Part shown: piece by piece, positions 51,977 to 60,393 of the stretch
Layout: each line of letters begins with the position of its first letter
How positions within the stretch are numbered: position 1 is the first letter of the stretch
Source: Enemella dayhoffiae
Lineage (GTDB): Bacteria; Actinomycetota; Actinomycetes; Propionibacteriales; Propionibacteriaceae
Length of the DNA stretch: 64,000 nt
NCBI RefSeq assembly: GCF_002250625.1
Contig: NZ_NMVQ01000034.1
Coordinates: 124,001 to 188,000 of the forward strand
Direction of reading: 5' to 3'
Notes under the pieces: model-generated
Database searches by the model: none
What the model was told of the DNA's origin: nothing
The model's input: the letters and a program-made list of their open reading frames with translations, nothing else
Program-made: the position numbers and the translations under genes

Positions 51977-53074
51977 TCAGCAGCGCGGCACGCTGGCGGC
52001 GGTGGCGGGGTCGGCCGCGGCGCGCAGTCCGTCCACCGCCTCGGTGAGCGAGGCGGCCCGGATCAGGTTGAGCCTGGTCTGCAACCCGGTCAGGTCGCGG
52101 CAGTTGGCGGCGGGGACGATGAACACCGACGCCCCGGCCTCCTCGGCCCCGGCGATCTTCTCCTGGATGCCGCCGATCGGGCCGACGCTCCCGCTGGCGG
52201 TGATGGTGCCGGTCCCGGCCACCTCGCGGCCCTGCATCAGGTCGCCGGGGGTGATCCGGTCATAGATGCCGAGGGCGAACACCAACCCGGCGCTCGGACC
52301 GCCGATATCGGCGCTGACCCCGAAGTCGACCTGCGGCTCGTAGCGGTAGCCGATGCCGATGTCGACGCCGAGCACGGGGATCTTCGGCTCCCGCCGGCTC
52401 GGGGTGGTGGTGACGTCCACCCGCTGCTCCACCCGGTCGCGCAGCACCTGCAGCTTCACCACATCGCCGGGGCTGCGCCGCTGCACCACCCGGCGCACGT
52501 CATCGGGGGTGCGAACCGGTAGACCGTCCACCGACAGGAAGAGGTCCCCCGGGCGGAGTCGGCCGTTGGCCGGGCCGGAGACGGTCACCGCCGAGACCAC
52601 CGCCATCTCGGTGACCGGCTGGTTCGCCGCCCGCAGCGCCGCCACCACGGCGTCCTGCTGGGAGGTGTCCATCATCTGGCGTTCCTCGGTGCGCACCTGC
52701 TCGCTGGTCTTCCCCCGCTCATAGACCGAGTCGCGCGGCAGCGCGTCGCGGCGCGGCAGCCAGTAGGCCAGGATCGCCTCGGGAAGACTGGTCGCCGCAT
52801 CGGAGCGGGTCACCGAGACCGTGGTCATGTCGAGCTGCCCGGTCGTCGGATAGGTCGGCACGCCGGTGATGTCAAGGAGCGGACGCCCGTCCGCGCGGGT
52901 GCCGAGCACGTCATAGGCCCGGCCCTTGCTGTAGACGACGTAGGGCACCGGGACCAGGGCGATCAGCAGAGCCAGGATGACGAAGCACAGCGCCGAGGCG
53001 AGCGCCGCCCAGGTCTGGCGGGTCAGCGACAGCCGACGACGCCGCGGCGCTCCCGGCTCGACGCTCGAGGTCAC
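51977..53074 (-). CDS. Membrane-anchored PDZ / Lon-type serine protease (YlbL-like)
   Basis: A 365-residue protein. One N-terminal membrane anchor (about 21-45) precedes a linker, a PDZ domain (about 165-240, GRLRPGDLFLSVDGLPVRTPDDV) and a Lon C-terminal S16 protease domain. The Ser-Lys dyad is visible as the serine of IGGPSAGLVFALG and the lysine of IGGIQEKIAGA. The active site should face outside. The GTG start overlaps the moaE stop by four bases. Confidence 0.93.
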   Translation of the reverse strand: MTSSVEPGAPRRRRLSLTRQTWAALASALCFVILALLIALVPVPYVVYSKGRAYDVLGTRADGRPLLDITGVPTYPTTGQLDMTTVSVTRSDAATSLPEAILAYWLPRRDALPRDSVYERGKTSEQVRTEERQMMDTSQQDAVVAALRAANQPVTEMAVVSAVTVSGPANGRLRPGDLFLSVDGLPVRTPDDVRRVVQRRSPGDVVKLQVLRDRVEQRVDVTTTPSRREPKIPVLGVDIGIGYRYEPQVDFGVSADIGGPSAGLVFALGIYDRITPGDLMQGREVAGTGTITASGSVGPIGGIQEKIAGAEEAGASVFIVPAANCRDLTGLQTRLNLIRAASLTEAVDGLRAAADPATAASVPRC

Positions 53075-53508
53075 GGCAGGCCCACCCACTCGGTCTGACC
53101 GTCGGTGAACTCCTGGGACTTCCAGATCGGGACCTGCCGCTTCAACGTGTCGATCAGGTCGCGGCAGGCCTTCAACGCCGGTCCCCGGTGGACAGCCCCG
53201 GCGGCCACGACGACCGCCAGCTCCCCCAGCGCCAGTTGTCCGACCCGGTGTTCGGTGGCCACGGCCAGCACGTCGTGGCGGGCGGCCACCTCCTCGGCGA
53301 CCCGGGCAAGTTCGGCGGCCGCGCTCGGGTGGGCACTGTATTCCAGCGACACCACGCCGCGACCACCGTCGTCGATGTCGCGGACGATCCCCACGAAGAT
53401 GCCCACCCCGCCGACCGACGGTCCACGGACCGCGTTCAGCACCCGGTCGACGCTGAGCGGGTCGGCGATGATCTCGGCCGACACGGCGGGAAGCTGGCTG
53501 GACTGCAC
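53071..53508 (-). CDS. moaE: Molybdopterin synthase catalytic subunit
   Basis: The large subunit that transfers sulfur from MoaD to precursor Z to form molybdopterin. The 145 residues contain GGVGIFVGIVRDIDDG, LEYSAHPSAA, HRVGQLALGELAVVVAAGAVHR and the catalytic-lysine motif VPIWKSQEF. AGGTTA at 53515-53520 reads TAACCT six bases before the GTG, so the mRNA is probably leaderless. No moaD is adjacent. Confidence 0.93.
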   Translation of the reverse strand: MQSSQLPAVSAEIIADPLSVDRVLNAVRGPSVGGVGIFVGIVRDIDDGGRGVVSLEYSAHPSAAAELARVAEEVAARHDVLAVATEHRVGQLALGELAVVVAAGAVHRGPALKACRDLIDTLKRQVPIWKSQEFTDGQTEWVGLP

Positions 53509-53650
53509 GCCCCGAGGTTACCCGGGCCGACCATCCCGGTGCACCTGCGCAGGAAGTGGACAGCGTGACGGGGTTGGTCGGGTGCGGTTCAATGGATTCG
53601 GACAGGACCGCACCCGGTCCACCGCACAACGCAGATCGAGGAGTCGACGG

Positions 53651-55159
53651 ATGGCCGATCACGACGACCGCGACAAGGGACCCGACAAGGAGCCAGATCC
53701 CGGTCAGAACCCGTTCGAAGCGTTGTTCTCCAGCCTGGGATTCGGCATGCCGGGCCAGCCCGGTCAACCGGGGCAGCCCGGTCAGGGCCCGCGGCCGGGC
53801 GGTCAACCGGACCTGCAGCAGATGATGCAGCAGGTGCAACAGCTGCTCTCCCAGTTCGGGATGGGCCAGATGGGCGGCATGGGCGGCCTGTTCGGCGCAC
53901 CGGGCAACAACCCCGAGCAGGCCCGCTGGGAGCAGATCCGCGACGTCGCCCGCCGCACCGTCGCCGGCCAGGGCAGCGACCCCACCCCCGACCACGGCCG
54001 GCTCACCGCCTTGCGCGACGCGCTGCGGCTGGCCGACATGTGGCTGGACGAGACCACCGGCTTCGCCGGGACCGGCAAGGTGGCGGTGTGGAGCCGGGCC
54101 GAGTGGGTGGAGAACACGATGCCCACCTGGCGGCGGCTGATCGACCCGGTCGCCGAATCGATGTCGCAGGCGATGGCCGACTCGGTTGCCCCGGACAACG
54201 ACAACACCGCCGAACAGGCCGGCCTGGCCGGGCTCGAGGCGATGCTGCGTCCGTGGCTCAAGTCCAGCGGAGCCACCATCTTCGGTCTCCAGGCAGGACA
54301 GGCCATCGGCACCCTCGCCACCTCGGTGGTGAGCGGCGCCGAGACCGGCCTGCCGCTGTCCGATGAGCACGCCGGGACCGTGGCCCTGGTGCCGACCAAC
54401 GTGACCGGCTTCTCCGACGGGCTCGAACAGAGCGATCAGGACGTGCTGCTCTATCTGACCCTGCGCGAGTCCGCCCGGCAACGGTTGTTCACCGCCGTGC
54501 AGTGGCTCGGCCCGGCCCTGCTCGGGCTGGTCGAGGAGTACGCCCGCGGCATCACCATCGACCTGTCCTCGGTCGAGGACGCCGTCGGCGAGCTGGACAT
54601 GAACGCGCTCAACCCCGAGATGCTCGGCGAGTTGAGCGAGAAGCTGCAGGGCAACCTGTTCGCACCGCGCCAGACCCCGCAGCAGAAGGTCGTGCTGGAG
54701 AAGTTGGAAACCCTGCTCGCGCTCTCCGAGGGCTGGGTCGACGAGATCGTCGGTCAGGCCACCGGCCGCTGGATGCCGAACAGTGTCGCGCTCGCCGAGG
54801 CGGTACGCCGCCGCCGCGCCACCGAGGGGCCGACCGAGGCCACCTTCGCCGCCCTGGTCGGGCTGGAGCTGCGACCGCGCCGGCTGCGCGACGCCGCCAA
54901 CCTGTGGGCTGCCCTGCGCGAGGCCCGGGGAACCGAGGGCCGCGACGCGGTGTGGAAGCACCCGGACCTGCTGCCGACCGCGGCCGACCTGGACGACCCG
55001 CTGGGGTTCGTCGCCGGCGAGCGGGAGCAGGCGGCCGAGAAGCTCGAGGTGGACGACCTGGACGCCGAGCTGGAGAAGCTGCTGAACCAGGCCGAACGGG
55101 AGCGCAAGGCCGAGAAGGAGGAGCCCGGCGACGACGACGGCGACGGCTCCGCGCGGTGA
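53651..55159 (+). CDS. DUF2342 / 'zinc-dependent metalloprotease' family protein
   Basis: A 502-residue protein of the actinobacterial DUF2342 (COG5282) family. A Gly/Pro/Gln-rich N-terminus (PGQPGQPGQPGQGPRPGG, about 36-53) is followed by the conserved helical core (WSRAEWVENTMPTWRRLIDPV, IFGLQAGQAIGTLATSVVSG) and an acidic C-terminus. I find no HExxH; at the usual active-site helix it reads RESARQRLFTAVQWL, so proteolysis is doubtful for this member. The stop overlaps the next gene (GTGA). Confidence 0.85.
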   Translation: MADHDDRDKGPDKEPDPGQNPFEALFSSLGFGMPGQPGQPGQPGQGPRPGGQPDLQQMMQQVQQLLSQFGMGQMGGMGGLFGAPGNNPEQARWEQIRDVARRTVAGQGSDPTPDHGRLTALRDALRLADMWLDETTGFAGTGKVAVWSRAEWVENTMPTWRRLIDPVAESMSQAMADSVAPDNDNTAEQAGLAGLEAMLRPWLKSSGATIFGLQAGQAIGTLATSVVSGAETGLPLSDEHAGTVALVPTNVTGFSDGLEQSDQDVLLYLTLRESARQRLFTAVQWLGPALLGLVEEYARGITIDLSSVEDAVGELDMNALNPEMLGELSEKLQGNLFAPRQTPQQKVVLEKLETLLALSEGWVDEIVGQATGRWMPNSVALAEAVRRRRATEGPTEATFAALVGLELRPRRLRDAANLWAALREARGTEGRDAVWKHPDLLPTAADLDDPLGFVAGEREQAAEKLEVDDLDAELEKLLNQAERERKAEKEEPGDDDGDGSAR

Positions 55160-55758
55160 CCACGCTCGGGCGATCCTGCCGGGACGAGCTGACGGCGTAC
55201 GCCCCCACCGACCCGGCGCAGGCCGGGCTGCGACAGCGGTTCCTGGACCACCTGGTGGCCCACCCGGACGACGGGTGGCTGCGCGAGTGCGCCGGCGCCC
55301 ACCTGACGGCGAGCTCGCTCATCTGCTCCCCCGACGCCGCCGCCGTGCTGCTGGTGCACCACCGCAAGCTGGGTCGGTGGCTGCAGACCGGAGGCCACCT
55401 CGAGCCCGCCGATCCCGACCTGGCCGCGGCCGCCCTCCGCGAGGCGGCCGAGGAGAGCGGGCTGACCGACCTCCGGCTGCTGCCCGGCATCGTCCACCTG
55501 GACGCCCACCAGGTGCCCTGCGGGCCGATCCCACCCTGCTGGCACCTCGACGTGCGCCACCTGGTGGTGGCCGACCCGCGACAGCGCCCGCCGGGCAGCG
55601 CCGAGTCCACCGCCGTGGGCTGGTTCGCGGCCGACGAACTTCCGACCGCCGAGCCGTCGGTGACCGACCTGGTCACCGCCGCCCGAGTCGTGCTGTGTGA
55701 GTCTCGGGAGGGTCAGTCGCGGGAGGCTGCGCGACCGTCCACCCACCCGGCCAGATAA
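55156..55758 (+). CDS. Nudix-family hydrolase
   Basis: A 200-residue protein. The Nudix box is GGHLEPADPDLAAAALREAA then EESGL; the catalytic REAAEESG core is intact, and an Asp replaces the first conserved Glu. The N-terminal helix bundle (LTAYAPTDPAQAGLRQRFLD) is common in the actinobacterial members next to the DUF2342 gene. The GTG at 55156 overlaps the upstream stop. The 3' end overlaps the convergent metallopeptidase gene by 46 bases. Confidence 0.88.
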   Translation: MTTLGRSCRDELTAYAPTDPAQAGLRQRFLDHLVAHPDDGWLRECAGAHLTASSLICSPDAAAVLLVHHRKLGRWLQTGGHLEPADPDLAAAALREAAEESGLTDLRLLPGIVHLDAHQVPCGPIPPCWHLDVRHLVVADPRQRPPGSAESTAVGWFAADELPTAEPSVTDLVTAARVVLCESREGQSREAARPSTHPAR

Positions 55759-56294
55759 CCCTTGGCCTCCTGGGTCCGCGGATAGGCGTCGAGCAGACGC
55801 CAGAACCGGGAGGTGTGGTCGCGCTCGGCCAGGTGCGTCAGCTCGTGCAGCAGCACGTAGTCGACGACCCAGCCTGGCATCGACTGCAGCCGGTCGGAGA
55901 GCCGGATGGTCGCCACGTCCGGCGTACACGAACCCCACCGGCTGTTCTGGTTGCCGACCCAGGTCACGCTCTGCGGCGGCCGGGTCACCTCCAGCTGCGG
56001 AGCCAGATAGCGCTGCTGCAGCTCCAGGGCACGGGTCAGCAGCTCTGAGGGCTGCCGTGGTCCCCGGACGCGGGCCTCCCGGGCCCGCACCTTCTGCACC
56101 ATCTCGCTGACCCAGCGTGCCTCCTCGGCCCGCGACATCCGCGCCGGCAGCAGCACCACGATCCGGCCGTCCTCCCGGTAGGCCGAGACCGTGCGTCGGC
56201 GTCGGGCGCTGCGGCGCACCTCCACCGGTTCACCGGCAACCGTCAGCCCGCCATCGATGGGCACGCCGCGGGCCTGCAAGGGAACGCTCTCCAT
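55713..56294 (-). CDS. YgjP-like (M48-type) zinc metallopeptidase
   Basis: A 193-residue cytosolic protein of the YgjP/WLM type. The zinc motif HELTHLAERDH gives HExxH plus the downstream histidine ligand; VTWVGNQNSRWGSCTPDVATIRLSDRL is the family's second signature. AAACTA at 56301-56306 reads TAGTTT six bases before the ATG, a leaderless pattern. The substrate is unknown. Confidence 0.9.
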   Translation of the reverse strand: MESVPLQARGVPIDGGLTVAGEPVEVRRSARRRRTVSAYREDGRIVVLLPARMSRAEEARWVSEMVQKVRAREARVRGPRQPSELLTRALELQQRYLAPQLEVTRPPQSVTWVGNQNSRWGSCTPDVATIRLSDRLQSMPGWVVDYVLLHELTHLAERDHTSRFWRLLDAYPRTQEAKGYLAGWVDGRAASRD

Positions 56295-56726
56295 GACACC
56301 AAACTAACCCGCGGCGCTGACACTCCCCGAGCGTCCGCTCGATCCACAGCCGACCCCCAGTGGGAGGGTGTTCCGGCGCCTCGATCCACACCGCCCGGGC
56401 GGTGGTGCACAGGCCCTCCACAGAGTTGTCCACAGGCGGTGGAAACCTGGGCCTGGAACGGGTCCGGATCGGACTTGACGCGCAACCTCGCCAACCCCTA
56501 CGTTCTTCCCACGAGGCCCTCAGATGGTCGACCCGCTCGCAGGGGAAGGCAAGCGGAGTTCGATTTCCTGGGGGCCTCTTCCCCTGCCCCGAGGCCGCTT
56601 CGTCACCCGGTCCCAGGAAGCCCCCGCGACACCCGGCAACCGGTCTCCCCCTGCGCCCCCGGGCGGACTACGCGTAGAGTCGGCGGACAGCGAACCAAAC
56701 GCGACTCAGCCGACCAAGGAGGAAAT
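56295..56726. other. 430-bp intergenic region
   Basis: Carries the promoter of the YgjP-like gene on its left edge and, on the right, AAGGAGG of the DUF5679 gene. TAGAGT about 55 bases before that gene may be its -10. It has no recognisable coding frame. Confidence 0.5.
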
Positions 56727-56888
56727 GTGGCCGAAGAGACCTACGAGGGCGAGTTCTACTGTGTGAAGTGCAAGGAGAAGCGCAACGCCAAGGGCAACGT
56801 GGTGGTCAGCGAGAAGGGCACCCGGATGGCCAAGGGCAAGTGCCCCGAGTGCGGCACCAACCTGAACCGCATCCTGGGCAAGGCCTGA
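56727..56888 (+). CDS. DUF5679 zinc-ribbon protein
   Basis: A 53-residue protein with two CxxC knuckles, FYCVKCKEKR and KGKCPECGTN, separated by a basic stretch (KGNVVVSEKGTRMAKG). It fits DUF5679, small actinobacterial proteins resembling ribosomal or polymerase zinc ribbons. The start is the GTG at 56727 with AAGGAGGAA just upstream; an out-of-frame ATG two bases earlier is not the start. A terminator follows. Confidence 0.85.
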   Translation: MAEETYEGEFYCVKCKEKRNAKGNVVVSEKGTRMAKGKCPECGTNLNRILGKA

Positions 56889-56901
56889 TCCCTGAATCGC
56901 C

Positions 56902-56933
56902 GACCCGGTCCCGCCCACCAGCGGGGCCGGGTC
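56902..56933 (+). terminator. Terminator after the DUF5679 gene
   Basis: A 13-bp stem (GACCCGGTCCCGC/GCGGGGCCGGGTC, one wobble), loop CCACCA, followed by a T/C-rich tail. Confidence 0.75.
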
Positions 56934-57006
56934 GCTTCAATTCTTTCTGTGGACAACCCCGGGTCGGGCCTCCCGCCGCCCCCTCGGCTGGGGCAGGCTG
57001 GAGGGC

Positions 57007-57966
57007 ATGTCCCCACCCAAGGTTCTGCACCCGCGTCCCGGCCGGACCCGTCCCGCGCGGACCCGTCCTGCTCGCCTCGATTCCACCGTCCCGGTGCTCG
57101 ACCGCGGCGATTCGACCGTGCAACTCGGTCTCGAACCGGGCACCATCCTCGACCCGCCGGCCCCCGGCGACTGGCCGGCGGCCCTGCGGCTGCTCGACGG
57201 CCGCACGCCGTACGCCGAAGTATCGGCCCGTACCGGGGTCGCGGCCGCGGCGCTGACCGAGGTCGTCGACCAGCTCGGCCGGCTCGGCCTGCTGACACGC
57301 CCCGATTCCCCCGCCCCGCCCGGGGACCGAGTACGCCTGATCGGCGCCGGCGCGATCGGACTCGCGGTCGCTGAGGCGTACCTGCTCGCGGAAGCGGGCG
57401 AACTGCAGGTGGTGGACCCCGAACCACCCGACCATGCCCTCTATCCCGATGTGCGCCCGACCGCCGCCGAGAGCCTGACCGCCCACCTGCGGGCCCGCCG
57501 GCTGGGCCCGGTGCGGGTCGGCGCCCACTGGTACGACGAGCAGTCCGCCGGGCACGACCTGACCGTGGTGGCCAGCGACACCCTGGAGTGCGACCGGGCG
57601 CTCACCGACACCCTGCTCCGGCAGGACCGCGCGCACCTGCTGGTGCGGCCGCTGCCCGACGGGGTGCTGATCGGTCCGCTGGTGGTGCCCGGTCAGACCT
57701 GCTGCACCCGGTGCACCGACCTGGTGCGGCGCAGCGATCCCGCCTGGCCGCACCTGCTGGCCCAGCTCAGCCGACTCCGGGTACGTCCTGGTGGTGACCT
57801 GCTGGGTTGGGCGGCCGCGACCGTGGTGCAGCAGGTGCGGGCGTGGTCGATGACCGGGGCCGCCGAGACCCTTGGCGCCACCGTTGAACTGCGCCGCGAC
57901 ACGTGGACGCTGCAGCAGCGGCGCTGGCCACAACATCCCGACTGTGGGTGTGCCGGTTGGGACTGA
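57007..57966 (+). CDS. ThiF/E1-like protein, TOMM leader-binding/cyclodehydratase-type, orphan
   Basis: A 319-residue protein. The N-terminal winged-helix-like region (about 30-100, with LLDGRTPYAEVSARTGVAAAALTEVVDQLGRLGLL) resembles the RiPP-precursor recognition part of TOMM cyclodehydratases. A ThiF Rossmann fold follows (VRLIGAGAIGLAVAEAYLLAEAGELQVVDPE split at 108-138). PGQTCCTRCTDL and the C-terminal CGC provide a likely zinc site. No YcaO, dehydrogenase or precursor peptide gene is nearby. It starts with GGAGGGC-ATG. The role is uncertain. Confidence 0.72.
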   Translation: MSPPKVLHPRPGRTRPARTRPARLDSTVPVLDRGDSTVQLGLEPGTILDPPAPGDWPAALRLLDGRTPYAEVSARTGVAAAALTEVVDQLGRLGLLTRPDSPAPPGDRVRLIGAGAIGLAVAEAYLLAEAGELQVVDPEPPDHALYPDVRPTAAESLTAHLRARRLGPVRVGAHWYDEQSAGHDLTVVASDTLECDRALTDTLLRQDRAHLLVRPLPDGVLIGPLVVPGQTCCTRCTDLVRRSDPAWPHLLAQLSRLRVRPGGDLLGWAAATVVQQVRAWSMTGAAETLGATVELRRDTWTLQQRRWPQHPDCGCAGWD

Positions 57967-57993
57967 GGTTGCCCGAGCGACGACAATGGGCCC

Positions 57994-59346
57994 ATGGCGC
58001 GCACCCCTGATTCGGACCGGGAACCGGCTGAGGTCAACTCCTCGGCCCTGCATCGGGGTTCCCGGCTGTTGTCCCTGCCGCTGGGAGCGGCCGGGCGGGC
58101 GACCCGCGGACTGGGCCGGCGACTGGCCGGCAGCAGCGCCGATCAGGTGAGTTCGCAGCTGCGCGCCGAGTCGGCCGAACAGCTGTTCCGGGTGCTCGGT
58201 GAGCTCAAGGGTGGGGCGATGAAGTTCGGCCAGGTGCTCAGCCTGTTCGAGGTGATGCTGCCCGAGGACATCGCCGGTCCTTATGCGGTGCAGCTGAAGA
58301 AGTTGCAGGAGACCGCGCCGCCGATGCCCACCTCCCGGGTGCACGCGGTGCTGGCCCGGGAGCTCGGGCCGAACTGGCGGGAGCTGTTCAGCGACTTCTC
58401 CGCCCGGCCGGCGGCCGCGGCCTCGATCGGTCAGGTGCACCGGGCCGTGTGGAAGGCGACCGGGCAGCCGGTGGCGGTCAAGGTGCAGTATCCGGGGGCC
58501 GATCGGGCGCTGGAGTCGGACCTGAAACAGCTCGGCCGGCTGGTCTCGGTGATCGCTCCGCTGACCGGGGGCATCGAGGTGAAGCCGTTGGTCTCGGAGA
58601 TCGCCGAGCGGATCCTCGAGGAGGCCGACTATGACCTCGAGGCCGCCAACCAGCAGCAGGCGGCCGAGGGGTTCGACGGGCACCCCGAGTTCTTCGTCCC
58701 GCGGGTCCTCGCGCAGACCGCGCGCAGCATGGTCAGCGAGTGGGTCGAGGGCGAGTCGCTGGGCTCGACGGTCGACGCTCCGGATGACGAGCGCAACGAG
58801 ATCGGCCTCCGCTATGCGCGGTTCCTGTTCGCCGGCCCCTCCGAGGTGGGGTTGCTGCACGCCGATCCGCACCCGGGCAACTTCAAGGTGCTGCCCGACG
58901 GACGGCTGGGGGTGGTCGACTTCGGCCTGGTGCAGAAGCTGCCCGACGGGCTGCCCGCGTCGATGGGTCGACTGATGCGGATCGCCACCGAACGCGACGC
59001 CGAGCGGGTCACCGCCGGGCTCAAGGCCGAGGGATTCATCGCCCGCAACGCCCGCAACGTCAACCCCCAGGAGCTGCTCGACTATCTCAGCCCGTTCCTG
59101 GAGCCGGCCGCCAGCGAGGAGTTCCACTTCCACCGCGCCTGGATGCAGGCGGAGTTCAAGCGCGTCGGCGACTCCAAGGTGCACGGGTCGATCGTGCAGC
59201 AACTCAACCTGCCGCCGTCCTACGCCCTGATCCACCGGGTCTGGCTGGGCGGGATCGCAGTGCTCTCCCAGCTCGACGTGCGGGCCCGGTTCGCCGCCAT
59301 CCTCGACGAATACCTGCCGGAGTGGAAGGCGTCCCCCGGTGCCTGA
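57994..59346 (+). CDS. ABC1/UbiB-family atypical kinase
   Basis: A 450-residue protein of the ABC1/ADCK family. The KxGQ signature is GAMKFGQVLSLFEVMLPED, the Ala-rich nucleotide loop is AAAASIGQVHRA, and VAVKVQYPG, EADYDLEAANQ, HADPHPGNF and VVDFGLVQKL give the kinase core. The family acts in isoprenoid-lipid or quinone metabolism. GACAAT six bases before the ATG may be a leaderless -10. The stop overlaps the next gene by eight bases. Confidence 0.92.
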   Translation: MARTPDSDREPAEVNSSALHRGSRLLSLPLGAAGRATRGLGRRLAGSSADQVSSQLRAESAEQLFRVLGELKGGAMKFGQVLSLFEVMLPEDIAGPYAVQLKKLQETAPPMPTSRVHAVLARELGPNWRELFSDFSARPAAAASIGQVHRAVWKATGQPVAVKVQYPGADRALESDLKQLGRLVSVIAPLTGGIEVKPLVSEIAERILEEADYDLEAANQQQAAEGFDGHPEFFVPRVLAQTARSMVSEWVEGESLGSTVDAPDDERNEIGLRYARFLFAGPSEVGLLHADPHPGNFKVLPDGRLGVVDFGLVQKLPDGLPASMGRLMRIATERDAERVTAGLKAEGFIARNARNVNPQELLDYLSPFLEPAASEEFHFHRAWMQAEFKRVGDSKVHGSIVQQLNLPPSYALIHRVWLGGIAVLSQLDVRARFAAILDEYLPEWKASPGA

Positions 59347-59545
59347 CCCGGCCCCGGTCGCCTGCGCGAGCTGCGGGCGTACGCCGAGGGCGGACGAGGC
59401 CGGCGCGGCCGGTGCGCCGGGACGCGCACCGTTCACCTGGTCGCTGGAGACCGGTGACGGCCGGGTCAGCCACCGCTGTCCCGAGTGCACCCGCGGCAAC
59501 GCCCGCAGCATCGAGGCGAAACTCGACGACCACTGGTGGGAGTGA
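59339..59545 (+). CDS. Small zinc-ribbon protein
   Basis: A 68-residue protein with CASC near the start (9-12) and CPEC (49-52), a treble-clef-like pair. The GTG lies within the end of the ABC1 gene, so it is cotranscribed. I recognise no named family. Its stop sits in the left arm of a terminator. Confidence 0.75.
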   Translation: MPDPAPVACASCGRTPRADEAGAAGAPGRAPFTWSLETGDGRVSHRCPECTRGNARSIEAKLDDHWWE

Positions 59546-59574
59546 GCCCGCCCCCAACCGGGGGCGGGCTCACT
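59541..59574. terminator. Bidirectional terminator before whiB7
   Basis: A 15-bp perfect stem AGTGAGCCCGCCCCC with its complement and loop AACC, between convergent genes. Confidence 0.85.
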
Positions 59575-59578
59575 GCGC

Positions 59579-59917
59579 TCAGGCGGCCGCGGTGTCCCGC
59601 TTGGCCGCCACGACCGGCTGCCGCACGGCGGCGGGTGCCTGCGGGACCACCGGCAGCGGGTTCTTCCGGGGCCGGCCGCGGGGCCGCTTGCGGGCGACCA
59701 CGACGCCATTGACGAACAGCTCGCCACCCCACACCCCGCACGCCTCGCGCCGCTCCAGCGCCCCGGCCAGGCACTGGGCCCTGATCGGGCACTCGGCGCA
59801 CAGCGTCTTGGCGTACTCGATCTCGGCCGGCAGCTCGGCGAAGAACACGTCGGGGTCGACGAGGTGGCACGGCAGCCCGGTCGCCGTGACGAGGTACTCG
59901 TCGGTGATCGCGTTCAT
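59579..59917 (-). CDS. whiB7: WhiB7-type multidrug-resistance regulator
   Basis: A 112-residue Wbl protein. Cluster cysteines are C17, C40, C43 and C49, followed by CGVWGGE (60-66) and an AT-hook RGRPRK (80-85), the mark that separates WhiB7 from other Wbl proteins. In mycobacteria and streptomycetes it activates resistance genes with the main sigma factor. The start ATG (59917) has GGGAGGAACC upstream. An unusually rich leader with a hairpin, a uORF and an AT-rich promoter precedes it. uvrD2 lies upstream of it, as in mycobacteria. Confidence 0.95.
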   Translation of the reverse strand: MNAITDEYLVTATGLPCHLVDPDVFFAELPAEIEYAKTLCAECPIRAQCLAGALERREACGVWGGELFVNGVVVARKRPRGRPRKNPLPVVPQAPAAVRQPVVAAKRDTAAA

Positions 59918-59967
59918 GGGTGGTTCCTCCCTGGTGGTGTTTGCCTGGATCGGGCCGGGAAACACGA

Positions 59968-60000
59968 AGGCCGTGAATCCCGGTACTGGATTCACGGCCT
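59968..60000 (-). promoter_or_regulatory. Attenuator hairpin in the whiB7 leader
   Basis: A perfect 13-bp stem (AGGCCGTGAATCC with its complement), 7-base loop, followed on the transcribed strand by TTCGTGTTT. It lies 50 bases before whiB7 and 19 bases after the uORF stop. Confidence 0.7.
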
Positions 60001-60018
60001 CGGAGGCTGCGGGAGGAG

Positions 60019-60204
60019 CTACCCGCGTCTGCTGAGGGGGCGTGGCACCAGTGGGGTGCGCTTGGCGGTCAGGTGGGCAAAATTGGTGACCGTTGCGGAC
60101 ACCTTCATCGAGGTTTCCGCGTAGGGACGAGCATCCGTGGGGGCAGCCCACATCGCCGGTCGGGTCACGACGCTCACACCGCACATCTTGAGCTCTGCGT
60201 TCAT
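60019..60204 (-). CDS. Upstream ORF (61 codons) in the whiB7 leader
   Basis: An ATG at 60204 with an excellent ribosome-binding site (GAGGAGGGGAACGAC) opens a 61-codon frame, MNAELKMCGVSVVTRPAMWA then on to PLVPRPLSRRG, that ends just before the attenuator hairpin. The peptide has no known motif. Its position and ribosome-binding strength suggest a sensor of translation inhibition, as described for whiB7 leaders. Confidence 0.65.
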   Translation of the reverse strand: MNAELKMCGVSVVTRPAMWAAPTDARPYAETSMKVSATVTNFAHLTAKRTPLVPRPLSRRG

Positions 60205-60279
60205 GTCGTTCCCCTCCTCTCGATCTGGCTGCCGGCACGGCCTTTCCGCGCACGCACCTGCGTCACACAGGCAGGGATC

Positions 60280-60319
60280 ACACTACGGACACCACGGTTC
60301 AGGGCGCAACCGATTTATT
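60280..60319 (-). promoter_or_regulatory. whiB7 promoter with AT-rich WhiB7 site
   Basis: On the minus strand: AATAAAT (60319-60313), then -35 TTGCGC (60309-60304), 18 bases, -10 TAGTGT (60285-60280). An A/T run just upstream of -35 is the known WhiB7 AT-hook target, so this should be autoregulated. The mRNA start would be near 60273, giving a leader of about 350 bases. Confidence 0.65.
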
Positions 60320-60393
60320 GCACCGATCGCGCGGGCGCTCGACCGGGCGCCCTGGGGCGTACGAACTTTCCTGTGTCAGCAGGAAATTCGCCG

